From a bacterium (GTDB lineage: Bacteria > Planctomycetota > Planctomycetia > Planctomycetales > Planctomycetaceae): a stretch of DNA of 64,000 bases. Location of the stretch: contig WGMU01000014.1 of the NCBI GenBank assembly GCA_016124895.1, positions 40,957-104,956 on the forward strand, given 5' to 3'. Both the position numbers and the translations under genes were made by a program. A model generated the notes under the pieces. The model was not told the DNA's origin and did not search any database. It saw only the letters and a program-made list of their open reading frames with translations. This document shows, piece after piece, positions 8,146-18,000 of this stretch; the stretch's first letter is position 1; each line of letters opens with the position of its first letter.

Positions 8146-10095
8146 TTAATCCGCCATTGCAGCAATTTCGGACGCAGTCAGCGCACGGTCAATGGCAGGC
8201 CCGGCGGATCGAGTATCGCCATCGCGTCGCGTGACGCCGATCTCGTCGAAGTACTCGCACAACGGCACCGCGTGCTTGCGCGTCACTCCCCAGGCGTCGC
8301 GAAGCTGCGCCATCGTAACCGGGCCGAATTCGCTGATGGCATCCTTCGTTTTCAGCCGGGCTGCTTCGAGCGCCTGCGGCGTCAGATACAGCCCGTCGGC
8401 CACGCGCAGCAGCAATCCGTCCTCGACGGCCAGATTCAAAAGCTGTTCGGCATCGCCGACTTTTAAACCGGCATCGGCCGCCAGCTCTTTCGACAGCGGC
8501 GGCGCGAGCTGTCCGACGGCGATCCGGTCAAGCATCGCGTCGCGTGCCTTGCGCTGGGCCTTCGTGAGCTGAACCTGCAGGTCTGCCGGCCCGAGATTCT
8601 CGCCAATGCGCACGAGCTGTCTGTCCGTGACCAAGTGCTCGATCACGCCTTCGAGCAGTCCGGAGGCGGCAATCTCCCGGCACGCGGTCAGCAGCGTCGG
8701 CTTCGGCAGCGACCGTCGCGGTTGATGTCGCAGCACTTCATTGCGGATTGTTCGCAGTACGGACTTCGCGAGCGCGGCCAGCCGGCACTGATGAATCTCG
8801 AATCGCCGTTCACCGGAGCCGACCGCCACAATCTTGCCGGACGAACGCAGGTCGCTGAGTAATCGCTGCAGCTCGTCTGGCATCACGCCGATCGAACTGG
8901 CAAGACTGAGGTCGCTTCCGTCGATCGAATCCCGCTGAGTGAGTCGCACTGCGAGTCGTTCCGCCGGCGAATCACTCTGCAGCGCCGTGCCGAGCGCCAC
9001 GATATCGCGCACACGCAGCGTGTCCGGAATGGCTGGATCGAGAACCCGACCACCGCCAATCGTCACGGCGGGCGATGTGCGACGCAGAATGAAATGCTGA
9101 CCCCAGGCCGCGACAACCGGCTCCGCAAGTCTCAGTTCGGCAATGCCGCGCTGCCCCGCCTCAAGCCGACGGCCTTTCAGGATGATACGGGCTGAGACCT
9201 CCCGCGTGCCCAGATGCAGACTGACTTCGATGCGGTCCTTGAGTACCAGTGGCGAACTGCTCAACACGCGCAGGTCGACCAGCAGTCGACTCGTCGGCTT
9301 CAGGTATCCGGGCGTTGCCAGTTCGCAGCCGCGCGAAACCTCGTCCTGTTTCAGCCCGGCCAGATTGATCGCCGTACGCTGCCGACTGCCGGCTTCTTCA
9401 GACTTTTCTCCATGATGCTGGACGCTGCGGATGCGCACCTCACGACCTGAGGGCCACAGTTCCAGTGTGCCTCCGACGTGGACTTCACCACTGAGCACCG
9501 ACCCGGTCACAACGGTTCCGTGTCCGGTAATTGAGAACACTCGATCGATCGCCATCCGGAAGACCGGCAGCGTTTGCGGCAACTCGATCTGCGTACAGAG
9601 TTCGGCAATTGCGGTTCTCAGTTCGTCGATGCCGGATCCTGTTTCCGACGAGACAGGTACGATGCGGCAACCTTCGAGAAACGTCCCGGACACACAGTCT
9701 TCAATATCGAGCTGCGCGAGTGCGACCATTTCCGGATCGACGAGGTCCGTCTTTGTCAGTGCGACCAGACCGGAGCGTATCCCCAGCAGGTCCATGATTT
9801 CCAGATGCTCGCGGGTCTGCGGCATCACGCCGTCATCAGCCGCAACAACCAGCAGCGCGAGATTGATGCCCGTCGCTCCGGCGACCATGTTGCGAACAAA
9901 CTTCTCGTGACCGGGCACGTCAACAACACCAAACCGAAACCCGCCCGCATCAAAGTGGGCGAAACCGAGATCGATCGAAATGCCGCGTGCCTTCTCCTCT
10001 GGCAGTCGATCTGTATCAACACCCGTTAGACGCCCGACGAGCCGCGTCTTGCCGTGATCAATATGCCCAGCGGTTCCAATGAGGATCGGCGTCAC
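8146..10095 (-). CDS. selB: Selenocysteine-specific elongation factor SelB
   Basis: 649 residues, full length. The N-terminal GTPase has G1 GHIDHGKT, G3 DVPGHE and G4 TKTD, with VVAADDGVMPQTREHL typical of SelB. EF-Tu-like domains II and III follow (about 175-340). The rest (about 400-649) is a chain of winged helices, the part that binds the SECIS hairpin in mRNA. SelB carries Sec-tRNA to UGA codons that are followed by a SECIS. It starts with GTG inside the stop of the upstream NHL-thioredoxin gene (GTGA overlap), so the two are translationally coupled. Its presence means that selenoprotein genes exist in this genome, and one is visible at 54846-55064. Confidence 0.95.
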   Translation of the reverse strand: MTPILIGTAGHIDHGKTRLVGRLTGVDTDRLPEEKARGISIDLGFAHFDAGGFRFGVVDVPGHEKFVRNMVAGATGINLALLVVAADDGVMPQTREHLEIMDLLGIRSGLVALTKTDLVDPEMVALAQLDIEDCVSGTFLEGCRIVPVSSETGSGIDELRTAIAELCTQIELPQTLPVFRMAIDRVFSITGHGTVVTGSVLSGEVHVGGTLELWPSGREVRIRSVQHHGEKSEEAGSRQRTAINLAGLKQDEVSRGCELATPGYLKPTSRLLVDLRVLSSSPLVLKDRIEVSLHLGTREVSARIILKGRRLEAGQRGIAELRLAEPVVAAWGQHFILRRTSPAVTIGGGRVLDPAIPDTLRVRDIVALGTALQSDSPAERLAVRLTQRDSIDGSDLSLASSIGVMPDELQRLLSDLRSSGKIVAVGSGERRFEIHQCRLAALAKSVLRTIRNEVLRHQPRRSLPKPTLLTACREIAASGLLEGVIEHLVTDRQLVRIGENLGPADLQVQLTKAQRKARDAMLDRIAVGQLAPPLSKELAADAGLKVGDAEQLLNLAVEDGLLLRVADGLYLTPQALEAARLKTKDAISEFGPVTMAQLRDAWGVTRKHAVPLCEYFDEIGVTRRDGDTRSAGPAIDRALTASEIAAMAD

Positions 10096-12305
10096 TGCGG
10101 CAGGTCGGTCTTCAGGCGGATGACTGACTCGCCGGTTTCCGCCGCTTTGATTGGCAGCGTCCAGCGAGCCGTATGGATCTTGCAGAGCCCGCCCGTTCCG
10201 CCGCGGCAGTACGAGTACGTCACTGCGAGATTGAACGTCGCGGCACCAGGCTTACCAGTCAGCCTGATGGGAATCCGAGCGACATTGTCTGTAACCGTCG
10301 CCTTCTGACTGCTCGATAATGATTCGACTGCAACGATTGGCTGCTCGCCATCGACGGTCAGCTTTGCCCGGACCGGAGCGAGATCGTTCAGCTTGTAGCT
10401 TTCCGGAATCAGCAGTGTCACCTCGACAATCACCTCTTTGCCGACGGCAACCGCCTGCTCTGGAACCTCGATCATCGTTTTCTTTGAATCAGCACTGACG
10501 GCCGATTCTGACTCGCCCGCCGGTTTCGGCGGCGTCAGACCGTTGACCACGAACTCGCGTGCCTGCTTTGTTTCAAGGTTGTACTCAACAATGCGGCTGT
10601 TGTTGGTGTCGGCCACGAACAGTCTTTTTCCAGCGATTGCCATACCGGCTGGCTCGCGGAGTTCAACCGGGTCAAGTCCCGACCCCGGTTTCCCGTTACC
10701 GAGCAGGGTCTCCGTCTGGCCCGTCTTCAGATCGACCGTTTTGATTTTGTGGTTGTATGCGTCGGCGACGAACAGCGTCTGGCCGTCGAGCAGTACTCCC
10801 AGCGGATGCTGCAACCGGGCGTTGTATCCAAGCCCGTCCACATCTCCGAACGTGAACAGAGACCGGCCGTTCGGCAGATCATGCGAACCAACCAGCGTCA
10901 TCACTTTGCCTCGAGGTGCCAGCGAGACAACTCGAACGGCTGACCCCTCGCTGTCGGCGACGTACAGGAACTTTCCGTCGTTGACGATTCCCGATGGTTG
11001 AGCAAACGCCGCAGTGCCGAACGTTCCGTCGAGAATGTCTTCCCGTCCGGAACCTGCGTAGACACGGATCGAGCCGCTGCCGAGCCGATGCGCCCAGATC
11101 TGATGCGGGCCGGCCATCGCGACATAGAGCGTGTCATCGGCAAACGTCAGGTCCCACGGACTGTTGAGCGGAGAGGTTTTGAGCCGCCCACCCGTCGCGT
11201 TAAATCGCCCCTGCTCTCCAGTGCCGGCCAGCGTACTGACCGTTCGGGCCTTCAGATCGACTTCCCGCAATAGATGATTTTCCGTGTCCGCAACGAACAG
11301 TGTGTCGCCGGACAGAGCCATCCCCTGCGGATGATCGAACTGGGCTTCGGCATACGATCCGTCTTTCGCACCGATGCGCCCGCTGCCGATCACGTCGATC
11401 AGATTTCCATCCAGCGACGAGATCACGATCCGGTTGTGATTACTGTCTGAGATGAACAGTCGACCGTTCACCGGATCGGCGAGCAGCTTACCGGGGTATC
11501 GCAGTGGACCGTCCGGCACTCGATCACGTTCGAGATCAAAACGCACCGGGGTCGTATCCAGCGTGCCTTTGGCTTTGTGCCACGCGATCAGACGCGAAAT
11601 GACGTTGTCCAGCAGTTCGCGATGCCCTTCCCCCGAAACGTAGCCGCAGAAGTTGCCCTCGGGATCGATCAGCACGATGGTCGGCCAGGACTGTGCGCCA
11701 AACTTCCGCCAGAGAACCATATCCGAGTCGTTGATGACAGGGTGCTCGATCTCGTACCGCACGATGGCCTGGCGGATTTCCTCTGTATCTTTTTCGTTAT
11801 CGAACTTCGCCGAATGGCAGCCGATCACAACCAGTTCGTTCGGGTACTTCTGCTCCAGATACTTCAGGTCCGGCAGGATGTGCATGCAGTTGATGCAGCA
11901 GTATGTCCAGAAGTCGATGACAACAACCTTCCCGCGCAAATCTTTCAGCGTGATATCGCCAGATGTGTTGAGCCACCCGTGACCACCGTCAAGTTCCGGC
12001 GCGGGAAAACGCTTCGGAAATGGATTCTCAATCCGTCGGCCGTTTTCGCCGATGGCAACGTTTGGGTCAGCAGGCGGCTTTGCCGGTCCGTCTGTCTGTG
12101 CAGCCGCGGCCGGGTCTTCAGGTTTCTCCCCGACCGTATCGTCCTGGGCACGAACGTCGCAGGTCAGCACGGAAAGCAGCAGCAGAAAGATCACGCGAGC
12201 AGAACAGCCACCCATTGAGATCGCTGCTGGTCGCGTCAGATGTGTGCCGAAATCGGTAATCCCGTTTTCAATGATCTGGCAGGCAGCACAGAGAAAGCGA
12301 TACAT
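10092..12305 (-). CDS. Thioredoxin-NHL propeller-DsbD-like fusion (NHLRC2-like)
   Basis: 737 residues if translated from 12305, where GGAG stands 8 nt before the ATG. An internal ATG at 12215 would start just before a strong signal peptide (FLLLLSVLTCDVRAQ), so that start is a real alternative. Domains: thioredoxin-like fold about 110-245 with a WTYCCINCMH active site; a six-bladed NHL propeller about 255-570 with repeats such as LFVADTENH and LFVADAYNH; and a C-terminal domain (about 600-725) resembling the N-terminal domain of DsbD, with two cysteines in CRGGTGGLC. The CCINC site matches the NHLRC2 family. It is probably a periplasmic redox protein. Its last codons overlap selB, a link between a thiol redox protein and selenocysteine decoding that may matter or may be chance. 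Confidence 0.88.
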   Translation of the reverse strand: MYRFLCAACQIIENGITDFGTHLTRPAAISMGGCSARVIFLLLLSVLTCDVRAQDDTVGEKPEDPAAAAQTDGPAKPPADPNVAIGENGRRIENPFPKRFPAPELDGGHGWLNTSGDITLKDLRGKVVVIDFWTYCCINCMHILPDLKYLEQKYPNELVVIGCHSAKFDNEKDTEEIRQAIVRYEIEHPVINDSDMVLWRKFGAQSWPTIVLIDPEGNFCGYVSGEGHRELLDNVISRLIAWHKAKGTLDTTPVRFDLERDRVPDGPLRYPGKLLADPVNGRLFISDSNHNRIVISSLDGNLIDVIGSGRIGAKDGSYAEAQFDHPQGMALSGDTLFVADTENHLLREVDLKARTVSTLAGTGEQGRFNATGGRLKTSPLNSPWDLTFADDTLYVAMAGPHQIWAHRLGSGSIRVYAGSGREDILDGTFGTAAFAQPSGIVNDGKFLYVADSEGSAVRVVSLAPRGKVMTLVGSHDLPNGRSLFTFGDVDGLGYNARLQHPLGVLLDGQTLFVADAYNHKIKTVDLKTGQTETLLGNGKPGSGLDPVELREPAGMAIAGKRLFVADTNNSRIVEYNLETKQAREFVVNGLTPPKPAGESESAVSADSKKTMIEVPEQAVAVGKEVIVEVTLLIPESYKLNDLAPVRAKLTVDGEQPIVAVESLSSSQKATVTDNVARIPIRLTGKPGAATFNLAVTYSYCRGGTGGLCKIHTARWTLPIKAAETGESVIRLKTDLPQ

Positions 12306-12445
12306 GCGAAACGCTCCGGAATACGAATGAATCGAGCGGCAAGCCGTAACGGATTCGGATCGTAAAAGACGCCGGGCGTTGCATCAAACTTTGTGAAGGG
12401 ATCGGCGGCGACCAGCCTGCGGCAACCTGCAACTCTGCAAGGCCA

Positions 12446-12784
12446 TTAGAGCCCGAACAGCCAGCCCACGGGATCGATTTCCTGAGTACCCTGCGAACCA
12501 ACCCTCAACCAGCCAAACGGGTCGAATGGTTCGAGCGGGAGCGTCGGATTGCAGCACGATCCACATGCGTCGCCGCAACCGCTGCCGGGCGAGACGACTT
12601 CTGGCGGAGACCACACCGGCCCCGAACCTCCGGGGCCGACGAAGACCGGATCCCCGGGCAGCAGCGGCAGAGAGACGGATTTGTACTGAAGGCCGAGTTT
12701 CGGTACGCGGATCGGATAAGCGCAGCCACTCAGCCCGAACATCGCGATGAGCACAGCGGCGGATTTCGCCGGACGCCAATACAC
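12446..12784 (-). CDS. Small lipoprotein
   Basis: 112 residues. The GTG start at 12784 is preceded by GGAG at a suitable distance. A lipoprotein signal follows at once: positive WRPAKS, hydrophobic AAVLIAMFGL and lipobox LSGC. The mature part is Pro/Gly-rich with a GCGDACGSCC cluster and ends WLFGL; no known domain was recognised. The open frame continues upstream to 13210, but that part is rich in Arg/Asn/Ser and lies before the signal peptide, so it is treated as non-coding. Transcribed away from the YTV-like gene. Function unknown; it is likely anchored to a membrane. Confidence 0.6.
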   Translation of the reverse strand: MYWRPAKSAAVLIAMFGLSGCAYPIRVPKLGLQYKSVSLPLLPGDPVFVGPGGSGPVWSPPEVVSPGSGCGDACGSCCNPTLPLEPFDPFGWLRVGSQGTQEIDPVGWLFGL

Positions 12785-13409
12785 AGCCTGGACTCCCTGA
12801 TCGTTACCGGAAGAAACGGCGCCTGTCGGCTGGCCAGCCGCGTTGCGCATCTGCCGGTTGAATCGGATGCCACGGAAACCCGCTTGATACCGCGTCCATC
12901 GCTCACAACGGTTCCACGGATTGTGCGTCTGAATTTGTCGCCTGATTGAAATGCAACGCTCGCGGCAGTTCCGTGAAATGTTCTGTCTGACGGGATCAGT
13001 CTGAATGCGAAAGCTGTCCCGTCGCACAGATCGAATCGGTTTAACCAGTTGTGCCGCCGAGTGCTGATTGCGGCGATGGGACGGATTGTTCGGCGGCTCG
13101 TCAAAGCTTCGCTCAGTCACCCAGTCAGCGTGACCGGTACAATCAGGCGTGCTCGAACCGGCGCGGGACTTCATTGGCTTTCTGGCCTGAGCGGGTTTTG
13201 CAACCTGCATCAGTGCGAGTCAATAATGAGCGTGGCAGTGGAAACGCCGGTTGAGGAACTGCGCGAGACTCTGCCTGCTGTAGCGGATTCGCCGGCAACC
13301 GAAGGACCACGCCGACTCGCCAGGATGGCAGCCCGTCTGCGACGCACCGAACTGACATCCCGTGAGCAACCCTGCAACTTCAGAGCGTGAAACTTCGGAG
13401 ACACCAGCC
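12785..13409. other. Divergent intergenic region of 625 bp
   Basis: It lies between the leftward lipoprotein gene and the rightward YTV-like gene and must hold both promoters. The open frames here have the composition of chance frames, except a short one at 13226-13390 listed separately. No clear operator or riboswitch fold was seen. Confidence 0.5.
13226..13390 (+). CDS. Possible 54-residue protein just before the YTV-like gene
   Basis: The ATG at 13226 opens a 54-residue frame. It starts with an acidic helix-prone half (VAVETPVEELRETLPAVADSP) and continues with a basic half (RRLARMAARLRRTEL). It ends 19 bp before the next gene's start. No good ribosome site and no family were recognised. 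It could equally be leader sequence, so this is a weak call. Confidence 0.2.
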   Translation: MSVAVETPVEELRETLPAVADSPATEGPRRLARMAARLRRTELTSREQPCNFRA

Positions 13410-14807
13410 ATGAGAAGGCTTCTTGCACTGGCCGTCCTGTGCTCGGCCGCCGCAACCAGTCAGTCGGCATTTGCCGGCAGTTACTGCGGCGCAGCCAGCT
13501 ATAACTGCTGCCCGACAACAGCGTGCGCACCGACCGCCTGCTACACGACATGCAAAGTCGAACGGCAGACCTGCCGCAGGACGGTCATGGAAACGGTCTG
13601 GGAGCCGGAAGAGGTTACTTGCAATCGCACGGTCTACGAGACCGTCTGGGACGAACACGACCGCACCTGCTATCGCACAGTTCGCGAGACCGCGTATCGC
13701 GAATGCGAGTACGAAGTCAAAAAGCTGGTTCAGGAGTCATCCTGCCGCGAAGAGAAATACACGGTCTGCAAGCCGGTGTGGGAAACGTCCGAGCGGGAGT
13801 GCAGCTACACCGTGCGTAAGCCGGTCTGGGAGACGTCCGAACGTGAGTGCGTTCAGACCTGCTGGAAGCAGACCTGGGACACGGTTGATAAAGAATGCCG
13901 CCGCGTCGTCTGCAAACCGGTGACCGAAATCGTCGAACGGGAAGTCTGCGAGACCGTCATGAAGCCATGCACAACGGTCCGAACAGTCTGCGAAGATCAG
14001 GGCTCGTGGACATGCGAGAAGAAATGCCTGCCCGGTCTGCCGATGCTCGCACTGCAGTGCAGCCCCTGTATGCCGCTGCCGCAGCTCGGCTGGGTGCAGA
14101 CTCCTGGGCTGACCTGGTACAAGAAGAAGTGGTGCCCGAATGTCGTCACGCGACAGGTCGAATGCACAACGCTGGTGCCTGAAGTCGTGACCCGCAAATT
14201 GCAGCAGAAAGTCTGCCGCATGGAGTCCGAAGTGATCGTCGAGAAGGTGCCGGTCAAAGTCTGCCGCTGGGTCAGGGACGAAGTTGTCCAGAAGATCCCG
14301 GTTCGTACGTGCCGCTGGGTGACCGAAACCAAAACCGAGAAGGTTCCCGTCCGCACGTGCCGCATCGTGCAGGAAGAGCACGTTCGCAAAGTTCCCGTCA
14401 CGAGTTGTCGCTGGGTCACGGAAACGAAGACTCAGAAAGTTCCGTACTGTGTCGAGAAGCAGGTGCCTTACACCGTGACGGAAAAGGTCGCCCGCTGCGT
14501 CCCCAAAGAAGTGCCGTACACGTACACGCGAATGGTCTGCCGTCAGGTGCCGCGCGAGATCGAGTACGAAGTCTGCCGGATGGTGCCGACGACAGTCTGC
14601 CCGACGATCAACGGCTGCAGTCCGTGCTCGCCAGGCAGCAGCAACGCCGGTTCTGACACGACTGTGTTGAAGCCCGAGCCGGTTCCGGTGGAAGAAGACC
14701 ACAGTGTGTTGAAGGTCCCGGTCGAGCCGATGGATCCTCCGCCGGCCCCGGAAAAAGCTCCGAGCACCGAAGCTGAACCACCACAGGCCGGCAGCGAAGA
14801 TGCCTGA
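13410..14807 (+). CDS. Secreted cysteine-rich protein with YTV-like repeats
   Basis: 465 residues from the ATG at 13410, which has GGAG 10 nt upstream and begins a signal peptide (MRRLLALAVLCSAAATSQSAFA). An upstream ATG at 13362 would put 16 polar residues before the signal and is rejected. The mature protein is a run of short repeats pairing Cys with Val/Thr/Tyr/Trp, such as YTVCKPVWETSEREC, YTVRKPVWETSEREC, and later KVPVRTCRWVTETKT and similar. This matches the planctomycete-specific cysteine-rich YTV-type proteins reported from cell-wall preparations. The regular cysteines suggest disulfide cross-linking in the cell envelope. The C-terminal 55 residues are Pro/Glu-rich. A strong hairpin follows the gene. 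Confidence 0.75.
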   Translation: MRRLLALAVLCSAAATSQSAFAGSYCGAASYNCCPTTACAPTACYTTCKVERQTCRRTVMETVWEPEEVTCNRTVYETVWDEHDRTCYRTVRETAYRECEYEVKKLVQESSCREEKYTVCKPVWETSERECSYTVRKPVWETSERECVQTCWKQTWDTVDKECRRVVCKPVTEIVEREVCETVMKPCTTVRTVCEDQGSWTCEKKCLPGLPMLALQCSPCMPLPQLGWVQTPGLTWYKKKWCPNVVTRQVECTTLVPEVVTRKLQQKVCRMESEVIVEKVPVKVCRWVRDEVVQKIPVRTCRWVTETKTEKVPVRTCRIVQEEHVRKVPVTSCRWVTETKTQKVPYCVEKQVPYTVTEKVARCVPKEVPYTYTRMVCRQVPREIEYEVCRMVPTTVCPTINGCSPCSPGSSNAGSDTTVLKPEPVPVEEDHSVLKVPVEPMDPPPAPEKAPSTEAEPPQAGSEDA

Positions 14808-14865
14808 GCCGGATGTCAATCGTTTTGTCTGACGGATTCCGTCAGGCAATCGCGAGAACTTGAAC

Positions 14866-14898
14866 GAGCCCGGATTCGAGATATCTCGAACCGGGCTC
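14866..14898 (+). terminator. Long hairpin after the YTV-like gene
   Basis: GAGCCCGG pairs with CCGGGCTC, and the interior TTCGAGATATCTCGAA is itself a perfect palindrome; only one A is bulged. ATTT follows. It lies 59 bp after the stop codon. A smaller perfect hairpin (CTGACGG/CCGTCAG) stands just before it at 14829-14845. Probably an intrinsic terminator, though the T-run is short. Confidence 0.6.
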
Positions 14899-15066
14899 AT
14901 TTGCTGCGCGAATTCCGCCAGATGGAATCGCTGTGAGTCGCCACAGCGTCGACACTCGGTGCAATGCGAAAGCGTCAGGTGACCCGTCATTGGAAGTTGA
15001 TTGTGGCCGCCTCGCTGCGTTTCCCATGATGAGGTTGTTTGCGGAGACCTTCGCTGAGATCGTCGA

Positions 15067-18000
15067 ATGGACACGTTTCAACTCGACACGCTCGACTGGA
15101 TTCGGCTGCAATGCGCGGCTTGCGGTCAGACTGTTGAGATTCTGCGTCTCGATCTCGAAGCGAGCGGTGGTGCGTCGATCTGCTCTCCCTGCTGCGGAGC
15201 GAAACTGATTCCGCTTGACGAGTCTGGATCGAAGCCACCAGGGCTCGGCCCGCAGCAGCCGGAATCACAAGTCGCCGAGTCGCCGGTATCCAACTCGCAA
15301 AGACGCGACTTGTCGCCAGTCGAGTCACCCAAGTGCGAATCCTCCGTGTCTGACTCCGCAGCGGCCAGCTCAGAGTTTGATTTCGACTTTGCAGAAGCAC
15401 CTGCCGACGTGACCGGCTTGCCAAACGAGGTTGATGCGAATCGAAACGGCGAGACTCGTGTTTCAGCGCCGGTCGCCGGAGCGACAATTCGTTGTGCGGG
15501 CCTGACGATCTCAAACGTCTGCGTCGACGGCATCGAGCCCAGTCTCGATCTGCGCACAAACGTTTGGGGCGATCGGCGTAAAAACTCGGCCAGTATTGCA
15601 GTCAGTGTCGTCGTTCACGGCATTCTGCTGCTGCTGCTCGCGGCAATTGTTTTTCACCTGCCGCCGCGAGTCGCGACTGACGCACTCAACGCATCGTTCG
15701 AGACATCGACCGATGAATTCGCAGCCGATGGGGCCTCGACACTCGACTCTGCGGAATTCACGACGGCCGTTCCGTTGACGATCCCTTCTGGGACAGCAGG
15801 CGGAAACCCCGCCGAGGATCCCGCAGTGTCAGTAGTCGCCGTCGAGACTGTGGCGCCGGCGGCGGCAGCCGATGCCGGGACAACTGACTTCATTCCGTCG
15901 ATCGCGACGGGCACGTCAACATCCGGCGCAAAAGTCACTGCGAATACAGAATTCGGAGGCCAGGTCGGAGCTGGTGGCACTGCCGGCGGAGGCTCCGGTT
16001 CGTCTGCTGGTCCAGCCTCGACAGATGAATGGAGAATTCCGACCGGCCTTGGGTTCGACAGTCGACGTCCGGAGGTGCGGCGTCAGTTGGCGGCGCTGAG
16101 CGGGGCGACGCCCGCCAGTGAGGCCGCCGTTCGCGCGGGCCTCAAATGGCTGGCAGCTCATCAGCGGGCGGACGGTTCGTGGAGCCTGCAGCACACTCAC
16201 CCGGAATGCGGTGACGCGTGCCTGCCGAATGGTTCGATGGACTGCCCGACAGCGGCAACAGCCCTCGCTCTGCTGTGCTTTCTCGGCGCGGGCCATTCGC
16301 ACCAGGAAGGCGACTATCAGCAGGTGGTGAAGCACGGGCTCGACTGGCTGGTTGCTCAGTCGCGCGACGGTGATTTACGGATGCCACTGACCTTGCAGAA
16401 TCCTGAAGGTCGATCAGGCATGTATGCGCATGGAGCCGCCTCAATGGCATTGTGTGAGGCGTACGGGATGACGCTCGACAGGACTCTGATTCAGCCGTGC
16501 GAAGAATCCATCGCATTCATTGCTGCATCGCAGGATCCCACCGGCGGCGGCTGGCGATACACGCCCCAGGAACCGGGCGATACATCCGTCGTCGGCTGGC
16601 AGGTCATGGCACTGGTCAGTGCCCGACTGTCCGGACTCGAAGTTCCGGACGGTGTGCGGGACAAGGTCGTCCGGTTTCTGAAGTCAGTCTATTCGCCGTC
16701 AAACGGCGAGTTCGGATACAAGGGAACGCGGCGTGCCACAGTCGCAACGACGGCGATTGGTGATCTGTGCAGCCTGTATCTGCACTCCACATTTGAGCGC
16801 GGCGATCTTGAGCGAGTCGCACGGACGCTCGGTGCGCAGAACTCACGGCAGAATGACGAATATGCGAACTACTATGTCTCGCTGGTTCTGCACCAGCTTG
16901 GCGGCGAGCACTGGCGGAAGTGGAACGCGACCTGTCGTGACACACTCGTCGCGACTCAGAAGCAGCAGGGGCACGCTCGTGGAAGCTGGGATCCAGCGGG
17001 ACGCTGGGGACGTACGGGCGGCCGGCTGTATTCAACCAGCATGAACGTGCTGACGCTTGAGGTCTATTACAGGCATCTGCCGCTGTATGCCGAGCACGCT
17101 TTCGAACTTGGACTGGCATCAAAGCCAACGACGAAGAAGCGAAAGCCGACGGGCAGGCAGCCTCGAAACACGAGCGGAAAAGACAACGTCGCGGCACTCG
17201 AATTCGTTCCCGTTACGATGACAGAGCCAATCTCGCCTCCGGCAGATAACGATGCCGTCATCGAAGCTGGCCAGTCGCCTCTGATCATCGAGCCGCTGCC
17301 GGAGCAACGTCCGCTCTTTCCGCATGCGACGCGGTTCTGTTCGCCGCTGCGGAACCTGTTTGAAGAAGCGACGCTTCGCTCTGTCGCTGATGGAAACGGT
17401 CGAAAATGGCGGCTGTATCCCGATGCCGGGTTCGGCATGCCGTTGCTCAAGCTCGGCGAACGATCGCTCATTCATACGGGCGGCGATTTCGGCTGGTTTC
17501 AGCCAGACGAACCTGTCTTCGCAGCGGCAGCCGGCATTGTGCGTTACTCCGGAGTTCCGGCAACTGATAATGCAGACGGTGGCGTTTCATCCGGCTGGGG
17601 CAACACGATCGTGATCGAACATCAGCTTCCTGATGGTGCCGTGCTAATGACTGTTTATGCCCATCTGGGAATTGATCGACAGGCTGAAGCCGGCGACGTT
17701 GTCGCAGCCGGTCAGTTGATCGGTTCGATTGGTCAGCAGAGCAGGTCAATCAATGGCGACTGCGTGCCGCACCTGTTTTTTGCGATCCGGCCCGGTATGC
17801 CGGACGGGGCCGAGACACCGCTCGCCGCCTTCGCCGCCGACGTAAACGACTGGCTCGACCCGATTGCGTTTCTGCGCGAGCAGAAGGCCGATGTGCTGCC
17901 AGCGATTCGTTTCTCACCAACTCCGAACCCGGCACCAGTGTCGGAGACTCCCGTTGTCGGCCAACCGGCTTCGTCATGGTCGATCGACGAGTGGCTGAGA

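Noticed and set aside
12785..13210. N-terminal extension of the lipoprotein ORF
   Set aside because: The lipobox signal starts at 12784 with its own ribosome site; the upstream part has chance composition.
13410..14807. CRISPR-like repetition
   Set aside because: The repeats are degenerate coding repeats in an open frame with no spacer pattern.
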